Below the pieces are notes generated by a model that saw only the letters and a list, made by a program, of their open reading frames with translations, made no database searches and had not been told where the DNA came from. Made by a program: the position numbers and the translations under genes. This document shows positions 1 to 7,695 of a DNA stretch of 64,000 nt, piece by piece. The DNA is from JACDAN01 sp963802375 (GTDB taxonomy: Bacteria > Actinomycetota > Thermoleophilia > Gaiellales > Gaiellaceae). The stretch covers positions 62,001 to 126,000 of the forward strand of contig CAWDIJ010000017.1 of the NCBI GenBank assembly GCA_963802375.1, in the 5' to 3' direction. Numbering within the stretch: the first letter of the stretch is position 1; every line of letters starts with the position of its first letter.

Positions 1-1
1 C

Positions 2-505
2 GAGCAAGCGACGTTCCAGTGCAAGCTCGACGCCAGCGCGTTTGTAGCCTGCAGCTCGCCGAAAACCTACGCACGGCTCAGACGAAGCGCGCACACCTTC
101 CAGGTACAAGCCGTTGACGCCGCCGGGAATGTGGATCCGACTCCGGCGGTCCTCCGTTGGACGATCGCCGCGGTTGCGCGGAGGGCGAAGGCGAGCTCGC
201 CATTGCTCGCGCCCCGCGTCGGCGCACGCGTAGCGAGCGCACCGTTGCTCGTGTGGCGTCCGGTGGCTCGGGCGTCTTACTACAACGTCCAGATTTTCCG
301 CGGAAAGACCAAGGTTTTGAGTGCCTGGCCGACACGCGCCCGCTTCCGGCTACGCGCGCGTTGGACCTACCTCGGGCGACAGCAGCGACTCGCACCCGGC
401 ACATACCGCTGGTTCATCTGGCCGCGCCTCGGCCGCGGAGCCGAAGGGCGTTATGGAGCGCTTCTAGGCCAGAGCACGTTCACGGTCACGGCTGCTCGGC
501 GCTGA
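2..505 (+). CDS. C-terminal end of a secreted repeat protein (partial)
   Basis: The reading frame is open from the first bases of the window to the TGA at 503-505, so the start lies upstream. The first translated residues read FQCKLDASAFVACSSPKTY and then HTFQVQAVDAAGNVDPTPA. This is the well-known Ig-like repeat found at the ends of large secreted or surface proteins of soil actinobacteria. The following ~120 residues are basic and contain a second beta-rich stretch (ASYYNVQIFRG, GTYRWFIWP) resembling a fibronectin-like fold. No enzyme motif is visible. A strong hairpin follows the gene. An extracellular role is inferred from the repeat type only. Confidence 0.75.
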   Translation, partial: EQATFQCKLDASAFVACSSPKTYARLRRSAHTFQVQAVDAAGNVDPTPAVLRWTIAAVARRAKASSPLLAPRVGARVASAPLLVWRPVARASYYNVQIFRGKTKVLSAWPTRARFRLRARWTYLGRQQRLAPGTYRWFIWPRLGRGAEGRYGALLGQSTFTVTAARR

Positions 506-569
506 CCGCGTGCTCGCCGCCGCCAGGCCGCGCTGCTCGGCCAGAGCACGCCAGCGGTTCGGAGACGAT

Positions 570-604
570 CCGGGGAGGGTCGTTCCGCATACGACCCTCC
601 CCGG
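570..604. terminator. Perfect 13-bp hairpin between convergent genes
   Basis: CCGGGGAGGGTCG at 570-582 pairs perfectly with CGACCCTCCCCGG at 592-604 across a 9-nt loop. It sits between the stop of the upstream repeat protein (505) and the stop of the convergent DUF4394 gene (614), so it probably ends transcription from both sides. There is no U-tract, which is common in high-GC actinobacteria. Confidence 0.8.
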
Positions 605-613
605 CTGCTTCGT

Positions 614-1465
614 CTACTGGTCCTGAATCGCGGCGAGGCCAGTGATCGTGTGCGAGCCGTTGCCGATCCGTCCCAGGGACTTCGTCCGGGCGGTGTTCAC
701 GTCGAGCCGGTACAGGCGGGCCCCGTAGCGGCCCTTGGGAGTGCCCGCGAGCCAGCCCACGTTGTCGACACCGGCGATATCGAACCCGACGTTGGCGCCG
801 AGCTCGAGTCCGGTCGACAGCGGCATGATCAGCGTGCCCGCGTTCGCCGGCCGCTGGATCAAGAGCCTGTCGGGGCTCGCGCCGATGTCGAAGGCGTAGA
901 GCTCCGTCACCGTGGGGCGGGTTGCGAAAGCGGTGAAGGACGAGTTCGTGTAGGCGGAGCCGACGACCTGGACGCCGGCCGGGCTGAGCTTCGTGTCGAC
1001 GGAGAGCAGCGTGCCGTCGTCGGGGTTCAGCCGGAGGTTGTCGCCCGCGTCGCTCGTCACGCGGATCTTGTCGACGGTCGGGTTGAAGTCGAACCCGTTG
1101 ACCGTGCCGGAGAGGACCGAGGGGTTGAGGTCGAAGCTCTTCCCTTCGGGCACGGCGATTGCAGTGCGCGGGTTCAGGCGATAGACGACTCGATCGCTGC
1201 CGAGCGCGTACAGGTCACCTGAGGCCGGCCGGAAGTCGATGCCCTTGATCGTGACCATGGCCGGAAGGCCGGTGATCGGCTTCGAGCGCGTCTTGCGTGG
1301 GTTGTCCGAACTGAAGCTGAGCAAGTTGCCGGCGGTGTCGGTCGCCAGGAACGTGCGGTCATCGCGGTCTCGCTTGCCACTGTCGGCGAGGGCGACGAGC
1401 GGCATCGCGAGCGCAAGGAGCGCAACGACGAGGATGCCGCGGCTGATGAAGCGTGAGAGGTGCAT
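614..1465 (-). CDS. Secreted DUF4394 domain protein
   Basis: About 283 residues. The N-terminus has a basic start and a hydrophobic stretch (GILVVALLALAMPLVALA), a typical signal peptide, so the product is exported. The mature part matches the DUF4394 pattern: repeated beta strands with TDTAGNLLSFSSDNP, IKGIDFRPASGDLYALGSD, NGFDFNPTVDKIRVTSDAG and NVGFDIAGVD. The family is predicted to form a beta-propeller-like fold; its function is unknown. The ATG at 1465 was chosen over an upstream in-frame start because GGAGG lies 5 nt upstream and the signal peptide begins there. Confidence 0.85.
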   Translation of the reverse strand: MHLSRFISRGILVVALLALAMPLVALADSGKRDRDDRTFLATDTAGNLLSFSSDNPRKTRSKPITGLPAMVTIKGIDFRPASGDLYALGSDRVVYRLNPRTAIAVPEGKSFDLNPSVLSGTVNGFDFNPTVDKIRVTSDAGDNLRLNPDDGTLLSVDTKLSPAGVQVVGSAYTNSSFTAFATRPTVTELYAFDIGASPDRLLIQRPANAGTLIMPLSTGLELGANVGFDIAGVDNVGWLAGTPKGRYGARLYRLDVNTARTKSLGRIGNGSHTITGLAAIQDQ

Positions 1466-1563
1466 GGAAGCCTCCAAGGGTCGAGGGGTGTCTGGAGGGT
1501 CTTCGCAAATGTCCGCGCCAGGGTTCAATCCGGCCGGATGACGAGTAGCGTTGGCGGCGACCG

Positions 1564-2214
1564 ATGTCCTCCGGGTCGACGCTCTACGGGCCGCAGCAGA
1601 GCCGTTTCGCGCGCTTTCTCGAGCGGCGGGAGCAGCGGCGACCTGATCCTGGCGCGCGCGAGCTGCGCCGGAGGCTCCTTGCCGGCCTCGAGGGGCGCGT
1701 GCTCGAGGTCGGCTCGGGCGACGGGCGCTCCTTCGAGCACTACCCGCCCGAGGTCACGGCGCTGCTCGCGGTCGAGCCCGATCCCACGGCGAGGGAATCC
1801 GCCGCTGAGCGGGCTCGCAGCGCAATGGTTCCGATCGAGATCGTCGACGGGCTTGCCGAGCGGCTGCCCGCCGACGACGAATCCTTCGACGCTGTCGTCG
1901 TCATGGGCCTCCTCTGCAGCGTCGCCGACCCGCGCGTCGTCCTCCAGGAGCTCCGGCGCGTGCTCCGGGAAGGCGGAGAGCTCCGCTTCTGGGAGCACGT
2001 CCGCTCGAGGCAGATGCTGTTCCGGACACTCCAGCACGTCCTCGACCGGCTCTTCTGGACGGAGGCGCTCGGGGGTTGCGAGACGACCCGGGACACCGAG
2101 TCCGCGATCCGGGGCGCCGGGTTCAACTTCGAGCGCCTCGAGCGAGGCTTCCACTCCTCGTCGCTCTTCGCGATCACCACGGCCCCGTACATCCACGGAG
2201 TTGCGATCCGTTAG
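1564..2214 (+). CDS. SAM-dependent methyltransferase, class I
   Basis: 216 residues. Motif I is VLEVGSGDGRSFEHY (about residues 42-56), followed by an acidic residue after strand 2 (VEPDPTARE), then FDAVVVMGLLCSVADP and the post-motif LRRVLREGGELRFWEHVRS. This order is the class I Rossmann methyltransferase fold (Methyltransf_11 type). The order and the RFWEHV segment recall the METTL7-like branch; the substrate cannot be told. It is convergent with the marR gene and overlaps its stop by 4 nt. Confidence 0.85.
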   Translation: MSSGSTLYGPQQSRFARFLERREQRRPDPGARELRRRLLAGLEGRVLEVGSGDGRSFEHYPPEVTALLAVEPDPTARESAAERARSAMVPIEIVDGLAERLPADDESFDAVVVMGLLCSVADPRVVLQELRRVLREGGELRFWEHVRSRQMLFRTLQHVLDRLFWTEALGGCETTRDTESAIRGAGFNFERLERGFHSSSLFAITTAPYIHGVAIR

Positions 2215-2693
2215 CTCCGGGCCTTACGCAACTGCGTGCTGGCCCGGCCGGACTGCGGCTCGCTTGCTTCGAGCTCGGCGTCGATCGCCCCGGCCATTGC
2301 CTCGAGGGCAGCGGCGACCTCGGCCTGCGGGAGCTCGACGCGCCGCTCGGCCCGCCGAAGAGCCTCCGCGAAGGCCGGGATAGTCACGCGCCAGCGGCTC
2401 CGCCCGTCAGGCGAAAGCTCGACGAGCGACGAGCGGCCGTCGTCGGGGTTCGGCCGGCGGACGAGGTCGTGCGCCGCCTCGAGCGCCTTGAGCCGGTAGG
2501 TCAGTGTGCTCGGGCCTACGCCGAGCTGATCGGCGAGGGCACTCGGCGTGAGCGGGCCGTGGCGGTCGAGCACGCTGTAGAGGGCCGCGTCCTCAGGACT
2601 GATGCCTGTTCCTTTGAGTGCCCTGGCTACTAGCCGGCCGGCGCGCTGATACGTCGTGTACAGCTGGAAGATGAGGGGATGGGGCTCGGGCAT
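2211..2693 (-). CDS. MarR-family transcriptional regulator
   Basis: 160 residues. A winged helix is visible: ALYSVLDRHGPLTPSALADQ followed by the recognition helix VGPSTLTYRLKALEAAH and the wing RRPNPDDGRSSLVELSPDG, the DxR wing motif of MarR proteins. A helical dimerisation region forms the C-terminus. Family members bind palindromic operators and are released by small ligands. A perfect palindrome lies 11 bp upstream of its ATG, between it and the divergent beta-propeller gene, so autoregulation and control of that neighbour are likely. The ligand is unknown. Confidence 0.9.
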   Translation of the reverse strand: MPEPHPLIFQLYTTYQRAGRLVARALKGTGISPEDAALYSVLDRHGPLTPSALADQLGVGPSTLTYRLKALEAAHDLVRRPNPDDGRSSLVELSPDGRSRWRVTIPAFAEALRRAERRVELPQAEVAAALEAMAGAIDAELEASEPQSGRASTQLRKARS

Positions 2694-2704
2694 GCCGTCA
2701 GGGC

Positions 2705-2722
2705 TTGAACCAACTAGTTCAA
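2705..2722. promoter_or_regulatory. Probable MarR operator
   Basis: TTGAAC at 2705-2710 and GTTCAA at 2717-2722 form a perfect 6+6 inverted repeat with a 6-nt centre; the middle AACTAGTT is itself palindromic. The 18-bp size suits a MarR dimer, and the site lies between marR and its divergent neighbour. Confidence 0.7.
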
Positions 2723-2733
2723 ATTCGTAGTAT
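2705..2733 (+). promoter_or_regulatory. Sigma70-type promoter of the beta-propeller gene, overlapped by the operator
   Basis: TTGAAC (2705-2710), a 17-bp spacer and TAGTAT (2728-2733) match the -35/-10 consensus well. The operator covers the -35 box and most of the spacer, so bound repressor would block polymerase. The expected transcription start (about 2740) coincides with the ATG at 2741, implying a leaderless message. Confidence 0.6.
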
Positions 2734-2740
2734 GGCGGAG

Positions 2741-3781
2741 ATGCGTGTCGGCATCGGCCTCCTAACGACTGTCGCCCTCACGGCCGTCGTCGCCGCCGAG
2801 GCGGCCGCGCCGCGGATCTCGGTAAGCCCTCCGCCGCAGCCGCTACGCGTCGGTCAGGAGTGGGGGGTTCAGGTGAGCGTGAGCGGCGCGCGCCCGAGCC
2901 GGTTCGTCATCCGCCTGGGCGCCCGCGTGGCGCGCTTCCCGCTGTTACGCGCCGGCCGTCGCCACCGTGCGTGGGTCACGTTTCCGGAGGCCGGTCGCTG
3001 GCGCTACGGCGTCCGTATCGGCACCCGTGACCGGTTCGTCGGGAGCGTGCTCGTCCGTCCAGCGATTCCCCGACTGCAGCAGCCGTACGGAATCGTCGCG
3101 CAGCCGGGAGGAGCGCTGCTCGTCGCCGATTACGGGTCGGACGCCATCATCCGACTCGATCCGGCACGCCGCACCGCAACGATCTTCGCTCGGATCCCGC
3201 GCCCTCGCGACCTGCGGCCGGCCGCGAACGGAACGCTGCTCGTCTCCTCGGGCCGGAACGTCTACGCGCTCGACCCGCGCACACGAGCTCTTCGCGTCGC
3301 CGTGCGGGCGGCGATCCGGCTCGAGGGAGTCGCGCCGGCGCCCAGCGGCGGCCTCTACGTCGTCGAGGGGCAGACGCGGGTCGTCCACATCGCGGCCGAC
3401 GGGTCGCGAGCCGTCCTCGCCGACGGCCTGAACGGCGTCCACGGGATCCTGTCGACAGCCGACGGCGTGGTCGTCTGCGAGTCGTACGCGGGAAACGTCC
3501 GGCTCGTGACCGAGAACGGCACTCGCACGCTCGCGAGCGGCCTCGGCAATCCCTCCTACGCTGCGGCGGCTCCCGATGGGGGCGTGTACGTGACCGAGTT
3601 CTCTGCCAACCGCGTTTCACTCATCGAGCGGTCCGGCGCAGTCCGAGCGCTCGCATCAGTCAGCCGGCCAGGCCCGATCGCCCCGGACGGCGCGGGCCAA
3701 TTGCTCGTCGGCTCGCTCGACGGAACCATCTCGCGCATAGACCCAATAAGCGGTCGGGTCACTCGCGTTTGGCCGCGCTAA
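2741..3781 (+). CDS. Exported NHL/SMP-30-like beta-propeller protein
   Basis: 346 residues. The signal peptide GIGLLTTVALTAVVAAEAAA is followed by an Ig-like stretch of about 90 residues and then repeated propeller blades: PYGIVAQPGGALLVADYGSD, IRLDPARRTATIFARI, GLYVVEGQTRVVHIAADGS, PSYAAAAPDGGVYVTEFSAN. These match the NHL / SMP-30-gluconolactonase type. No catalytic set can be identified with confidence. ATG 2741 was chosen because it sits at the predicted transcription start; an ATG at 2732 falls inside the -10 box. It is divergent from marR and probably controlled by it. Confidence 0.8.
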   Translation: MRVGIGLLTTVALTAVVAAEAAAPRISVSPPPQPLRVGQEWGVQVSVSGARPSRFVIRLGARVARFPLLRAGRRHRAWVTFPEAGRWRYGVRIGTRDRFVGSVLVRPAIPRLQQPYGIVAQPGGALLVADYGSDAIIRLDPARRTATIFARIPRPRDLRPAANGTLLVSSGRNVYALDPRTRALRVAVRAAIRLEGVAPAPSGGLYVVEGQTRVVHIAADGSRAVLADGLNGVHGILSTADGVVVCESYAGNVRLVTENGTRTLASGLGNPSYAAAAPDGGVYVTEFSANRVSLIERSGAVRALASVSRPGPIAPDGAGQLLVGSLDGTISRIDPISGRVTRVWPR

Positions 3782-4143
3782 TGCTCTTCGGCCGCGTCCG
3801 CCTCGGCCTTCGTTCGGTGGACGGTGCCGTGCGGATGCTCGGGCGGCGCGTACGTCGTCAGCAGGCGTAGTGGCGCGCCACCTGTGTTCACGAAGTTGTG
3901 GAGCGTTCCGGCCGGGACGAACACGTAATCGCCGGACTGAACCGGGCTCGACTCGCCCTCGAGGATCGCCTCGCCCTCGCCATCGACGAAGAAGAGGATC
4001 TGGTCGCCCTTGTGCGTCTCCTCGCCGATCTCCTCGCCCGGCGCGAGCGTCATCACGACCAGCTGGGCATGCTCGCCGGTCTCGAGCACCTGGCGGAAGT
4101 ACTCGTTTTCGCGGGCGAGCGCCTCGTAGTTCCCCTGGGGCAT
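3778..4143 (-). CDS. Small cupin protein
   Basis: 121 residues with one cupin_2 domain. Motif 1 reads GEEIGEETHKGDQILFFVDGEGE and motif 2 reads GDYVFVPAGTLHNFVN, giving a His/Glu/His metal set, although the first motif has ETH rather than the usual HxH. Single-domain cupins of this kind bind metals or small molecules, and some are isomerases or dioxygenases; the role is unknown. Its stop overlaps that of the convergent propeller gene by 4 nt. Confidence 0.85.
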   Translation of the reverse strand: MPQGNYEALARENEYFRQVLETGEHAQLVVMTLAPGEEIGEETHKGDQILFFVDGEGEAILEGESSPVQSGDYVFVPAGTLHNFVNTGGAPLRLLTTYAPPEHPHGTVHRTKAEADAAEEH

Positions 4144-4181
4144 GCGGGAAGGATAGGCGAGCCTCGCGCGTTTCCCCGGGC

Positions 4182-4586
4182 ATGCCGGAGCGCCCCGTCC
4201 GCGAGCTGCGCGTCGCGCTCACCGTGGAGGACTATGCGGAGGCGGTCCGCTTCTATCGGGACGTCCTCGGCCTGCCCGTCTCCTACGAGTGGGACGAGGA
4301 AACCGGGAGCGGAGCCATCCTCGACGCCGGGCGCGCGACGCTCGAGTTGCTGTCCGTCGACCAGACGGGCTTGGTCGACGAGGTGGAGGTCGGTCGAAGG
4401 GGCGTCTCAGGCCCCGTCCGGCTTGCGCTCGAAGTCGAGGACTCAACGGCGACGGCGGAGCTGCTCACGGAAGCCGGGGCGGAGCGGCTCTCCGACCCGG
4501 TCGAGACACCGTGGCGGCACCGGAATGTCCGCCTCCGGGCTCCGGACGGGATGCAGCTGACGCTCTTTACCGTCCTGGACGAGTAG
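4182..4586 (+). CDS. Glyoxalase/bleomycin-resistance (VOC) family protein
   Basis: 134 residues. It starts with a typical VOC strand-helix unit (LRVALTVEDYAEAVRFYRDVLGLPVSYE) and has GAILDAGRATLELLS in the first half. The second half has VRLALEVEDSTATAELLTEAG and ends NVRLRAPDGMQLTLFT. These are the two beta-alpha-beta-beta-beta modules of the vicinal-oxygen-chelate fold. Family members bind a metal and act on small molecules or sequester drugs; the substrate is not predictable. It is divergent from the cupin (38 bp) and 13 bp upstream of the LysE gene. Confidence 0.85.
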   Translation: MPERPVRELRVALTVEDYAEAVRFYRDVLGLPVSYEWDEETGSGAILDAGRATLELLSVDQTGLVDEVEVGRRGVSGPVRLALEVEDSTATAELLTEAGAERLSDPVETPWRHRNVRLRAPDGMQLTLFTVLDE

Positions 4587-4599
4587 GCAAGCTTCGCGC

Positions 4600-5220
4600 G
4601 TGGACGTCTCGACCCTCGCACTCTTCTGCGCCGCTGCACTGGCACTGGCGGTCGTACCCGGCCCGGCCGTGCTCTACATCGTCGCGCGGAGCGTCGACCA
4701 GGGCCGCTTCGCCGGCGTCGTCTCCGCACTCGGGATCGGCGTCGGCGGCCTCGTCCACGTCCTCGCGGCGACGATCGGCCTCTCGTCGCTCCTCGCCTCG
4801 TCGGCGACCGCCTTCACGATCGTCAAGTACGCCGGCGCCGCCTACCTCGTCTTCCTCGGTATCCGCCGGCTGCTCACGCGCGAGACCGTGGAGAACGACC
4901 TCATACGCCTACCGAGATCGCCGAGGCGCCTCTTCGTCGATGGGGTGGTCGTGAACGTCCTGAACCCGAAGACGGCACTCTTCTTCATCGCGTTCCTGCC
5001 TCAATTCGTCGACCCCGACGCGGGCGCCGCGACGCTGCAGATCTTCGCGCTAGGCCTGATCTTCGTCGTGATCGCGCTCTCGTCGGACACGCTCTGGGCG
5101 CTCGCCGCCGGCACGGCCGGAGTGTGGCTGCGTCGCAGTCGCTGGTACCTCGGCGTGAAGCGCTGGGTGACAGGGATCGTGTTCGTCGGGCTCGGGGTCT
5201 CCTCGACCCGGGCGGCCTAG
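4600..5220 (+). CDS. LysE/RhtB family amino-acid exporter
   Basis: 206 residues with about six membrane segments. The N-terminal signature ALALAVVPGPAVLYIVARSV and NPKTALFFIAFLPQFVDP in the middle are diagnostic of LysE/RhtB translocators, which export amino acids or derivatives by proton antiport. The GTG start gives the correct short N-terminus. It follows the VOC gene closely and may be co-transcribed. The substrate is unknown. Confidence 0.9.
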   Translation: MDVSTLALFCAAALALAVVPGPAVLYIVARSVDQGRFAGVVSALGIGVGGLVHVLAATIGLSSLLASSATAFTIVKYAGAAYLVFLGIRRLLTRETVENDLIRLPRSPRRLFVDGVVVNVLNPKTALFFIAFLPQFVDPDAGAATLQIFALGLIFVVIALSSDTLWALAAGTAGVWLRRSRWYLGVKRWVTGIVFVGLGVSSTRAA

Positions 5221-5226
5221 CCTGAT

Positions 5227-7161
5227 CTAGCGCCAGTCCACCGAGATGACGTCGACCGGCTGCTCGAAGCCCTTGGCGGTCTCAGCGCGCGACTCCAGGA
5301 GCCGGAAGCCCGTTCCCGAGCCGTCGAGCGTCTCTCGGCTGACGAGGATCTCGCCGGCGCCGGCGGCGGCGCCGATTCGCGCAGCTAGGTGGACGGCCTC
5401 TCCGCCGTAGCGGTTCGAGCCGCCGTCCTCCTCGAAGCCCGCGCCCGTGTGCGCCCCGATCCTCACGTCGGGCGCGATGATCTCCGCGTCGAGGGCGCGC
5501 TGGATCGCGATCGCCGCCGCGATCGCCGACCTCGGAGTGACGAAGACGGCGAAGAACCCGTCGCCGGTCTGCTGCGCGACCTCGCCGCCGAGCTCGACGA
5601 TCTGCTCGCGGACGACGTCGTTGTGCCGGGCCAGGAGCTTCTTCCACTTCTCGTTCCCGAGCGACTCCAGGAGCTTCGTCGACCCGACGATGTCGGTGAA
5701 GAGGAACGTCCGCGTCGTTTGCTGGCGGCCCAGGAGCTCCCCTGCTCGCTCAGCATCACGCCGGGCGCCGATCCGCTCGAACGTCGCCAGGGCGGCCTCG
5801 AGCTCCTGCTTGGCGGCGTGCTCGTCGCCCTGTCTGCGGAAGGCAAGCGCGAGCAACAGCCTCGCCTCGGCTGCCTCGTACGGAGCGCCGAGGTCCTTCC
5901 AGCCGTCACGCGCCTGGCGCAGGCTCTGCGCAGCGCCTGCCGCGTCCCCTTCCGCGAGCCGGATCCGGCCGTCGGCGAGGTTGGCGATCGCCTCGAAGGC
6001 CGGAGCGCGACGGCCGCCGATCGTGTACGAGTCGACCAGGGTCTCGAACTCCGCCGCCGCAGCGCGGGCGGTCTTGAGGTCGCCGGCCGCGACCGCGATC
6101 TCGACCTGGGCCGGGAGGCGACGGAGCCGGGCGGGGGTCAGCTCGGCCTCCTCCAGGCTGCGGGTGATCCCTGCCGTGGCCGCACCGACCTTGCCTTCGG
6201 CGAGCCGGAGCAGTGCGAGCCCCGGTTGGGGATCGCTGCCGAGCTCGTTGGCCTTTCCGTACGCCTCCTCTGCGGCGGCGAGGTCGCCGAGGCGTCGGCG
6301 AATCTCGCCGATCTCGTAGAACCCGCCCGAAGTGATCTGACGCTCGAAGTCCTGGAGCTCCCGGCACGCCGCCATCGCGACCTTCTCCGCCGCCTCGAGA
6401 TCGCCGCGGAAGCGCATGATCTCGGCGCGATGGACGCGGCAGGCGCCCGGGAACCCCGTGACGTCGAGTTGATCGCACCAGCGGTTCGCGACATCGGTCC
6501 ACTCGGCCGCCCGGCGGTAATCGCCGAGGTCGTGGCAGGAGCTGATCGTCATGCAGTAGACGATCGTCGAGGAGTACGGCTGGAGCTCGCCGCTCACCGC
6601 GGCGGCGGTCGCTTCGTCGAGCAGCTCCAGACCGGCGTCGATCTCGCCGCTCTTCACGAGCGCGCGCCCCTTCCCGACGAGGGCGAGCATCTGCGCGTCG
6701 CGGTCTCCGAAGCGCCGGCCGAGCTCGAAGGCACTGTCGAAGTGGGCGATCGCGGCCGGGAAGTCGCCCTCGGCGAAGAGCGCGTTGATCGCGCGGACGA
6801 GTGCGAGGTAGCCGTGCTCGATCGCTTCCGGCTCGTCCTCCAGCAAGCGCTGCGCGTTCGCGAACCATCCGTGCGAGACGGCGAACGCGCCGCGGCCTGA
6901 CTCGTCCCAGGAGAGCCTGAGGGCGACGCGAGCAGCGTCGCGCTTCTGACCGTCGGCCGCGTAGCCGCGGTACGCCCGCTGGCGGAAGTCGATCGCCTGC
7001 ACGAGCTTCCCGGTCCACCAAGCCGCCTCGCCGTAGTGCTCGAGGTCTTCGGCGCTCAGCTCGTCCGGCTCCAGCCCGGCGTAGGCGTCGTACGCCTGGC
7101 GCCACGATTGGCGCAGGGCCGCGTCCCGGGCGGCCTGCAGCGGTTCGACGACTTGAGCCAT
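5227..7161 (-). CDS. TPR-containing class III adenylate/guanylate cyclase
   Basis: About 644 residues. The first ~470 residues are tandem helical repeats rich in Ala and Leu (for example YCMTISSCHDLGDYRRAAEW, AAEEAYGKANELG), typical of TPRs. The C-terminal ~170 residues are a class III cyclase domain: TFLFTDIVGSTKLLESLG and QQTGDGFFAVF carry the two metal-binding Asp, and GGEAVHLAARIGAAAG is the helix that carries the transition-state residues. His stands where many family members have Asn; the Arg is kept. The ATG at 7161 has a weak GAGAG upstream; ATG 7170 and GTG 7176 are alternatives. Probably cytosolic. Confidence 0.88.
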   Translation of the reverse strand: MAQVVEPLQAARDAALRQSWRQAYDAYAGLEPDELSAEDLEHYGEAAWWTGKLVQAIDFRQRAYRGYAADGQKRDAARVALRLSWDESGRGAFAVSHGWFANAQRLLEDEPEAIEHGYLALVRAINALFAEGDFPAAIAHFDSAFELGRRFGDRDAQMLALVGKGRALVKSGEIDAGLELLDEATAAAVSGELQPYSSTIVYCMTISSCHDLGDYRRAAEWTDVANRWCDQLDVTGFPGACRVHRAEIMRFRGDLEAAEKVAMAACRELQDFERQITSGGFYEIGEIRRRLGDLAAAEEAYGKANELGSDPQPGLALLRLAEGKVGAATAGITRSLEEAELTPARLRRLPAQVEIAVAAGDLKTARAAAAEFETLVDSYTIGGRRAPAFEAIANLADGRIRLAEGDAAGAAQSLRQARDGWKDLGAPYEAAEARLLLALAFRRQGDEHAAKQELEAALATFERIGARRDAERAGELLGRQQTTRTFLFTDIVGSTKLLESLGNEKWKKLLARHNDVVREQIVELGGEVAQQTGDGFFAVFVTPRSAIAAAIAIQRALDAEIIAPDVRIGAHTGAGFEEDGGSNRYGGEAVHLAARIGAAAGAGEILVSRETLDGSGTGFRLLESRAETAKGFEQPVDVISVDWR

Positions 7162-7224
7162 GTCTCTCATTGTCACATCAGCCGCCGCCGGCGCAACTCA
7201 GTGGGCAGATACTCTCGCGCCTCG

Positions 7225-7695
7225 GTGGGCTTGCGGATCGTCGACGGCCACACGGAGGACCGCCTGCCGGCGGTACGTGAGCTCTTCCAGGAGTACGCCG
7301 GCTCCCTCGAGGTCGACCTGTCGTTTCAGGACTTCGACAGCGAGCTCGCCGAGCTACCCGGTGAGTACGCGCCCCCTGCCGGCCGGCTCCTCCTTGCGCT
7401 CGACGGAGACGAGGCGGCGGGCTGCGTCGCGCTTCGCCCGTACGAGCAGGGCGTCTGCGAGATGAAGCGGCTCTACGTCCGGGCCGAGTTCCAGGGAACC
7501 GGCCTCGGCCGCCGCCTCGCCGACGCGGTGATCCAGGCCGGACGCGAGGCCGGCTACGAGGGCATGCGCCTCGACACCCTGCCGACGATGGAAGCCGCGC
7601 GCGGTCTCTACCGGTCGCTCGGGTTCGAGGAGATCGAGGCGTACCGCCCGAACCCGGTGCACGGAACGACGTATTTCGAGCTACGCCTCCGCTAG
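7225..7695 (+). CDS. GNAT-family N-acetyltransferase
   Basis: 156 residues. The acetyl-CoA binding region is clear: CEMKRLYVRAEFQGTGLGRRLADAVI (R/Q-x-x-G-x-G/A motif), then GYEGMRLDTLPTMEAARGLYRSLGFEEIEAY, the usual GNAT ending. The substrate is unknown. Starts at GTG 7201, GTG 7225 and TTG 7231 are possible; GTG 7225 gives the normal N-terminus (GLRIVDG). The 3' end overlaps the convergent aminotransferase by 15 nt. Confidence 0.85.
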   Translation: MGLRIVDGHTEDRLPAVRELFQEYAGSLEVDLSFQDFDSELAELPGEYAPPAGRLLLALDGDEAAGCVALRPYEQGVCEMKRLYVRAEFQGTGLGRRLADAVIQAGREAGYEGMRLDTLPTMEAARGLYRSLGFEEIEAYRPNPVHGTTYFELRLR

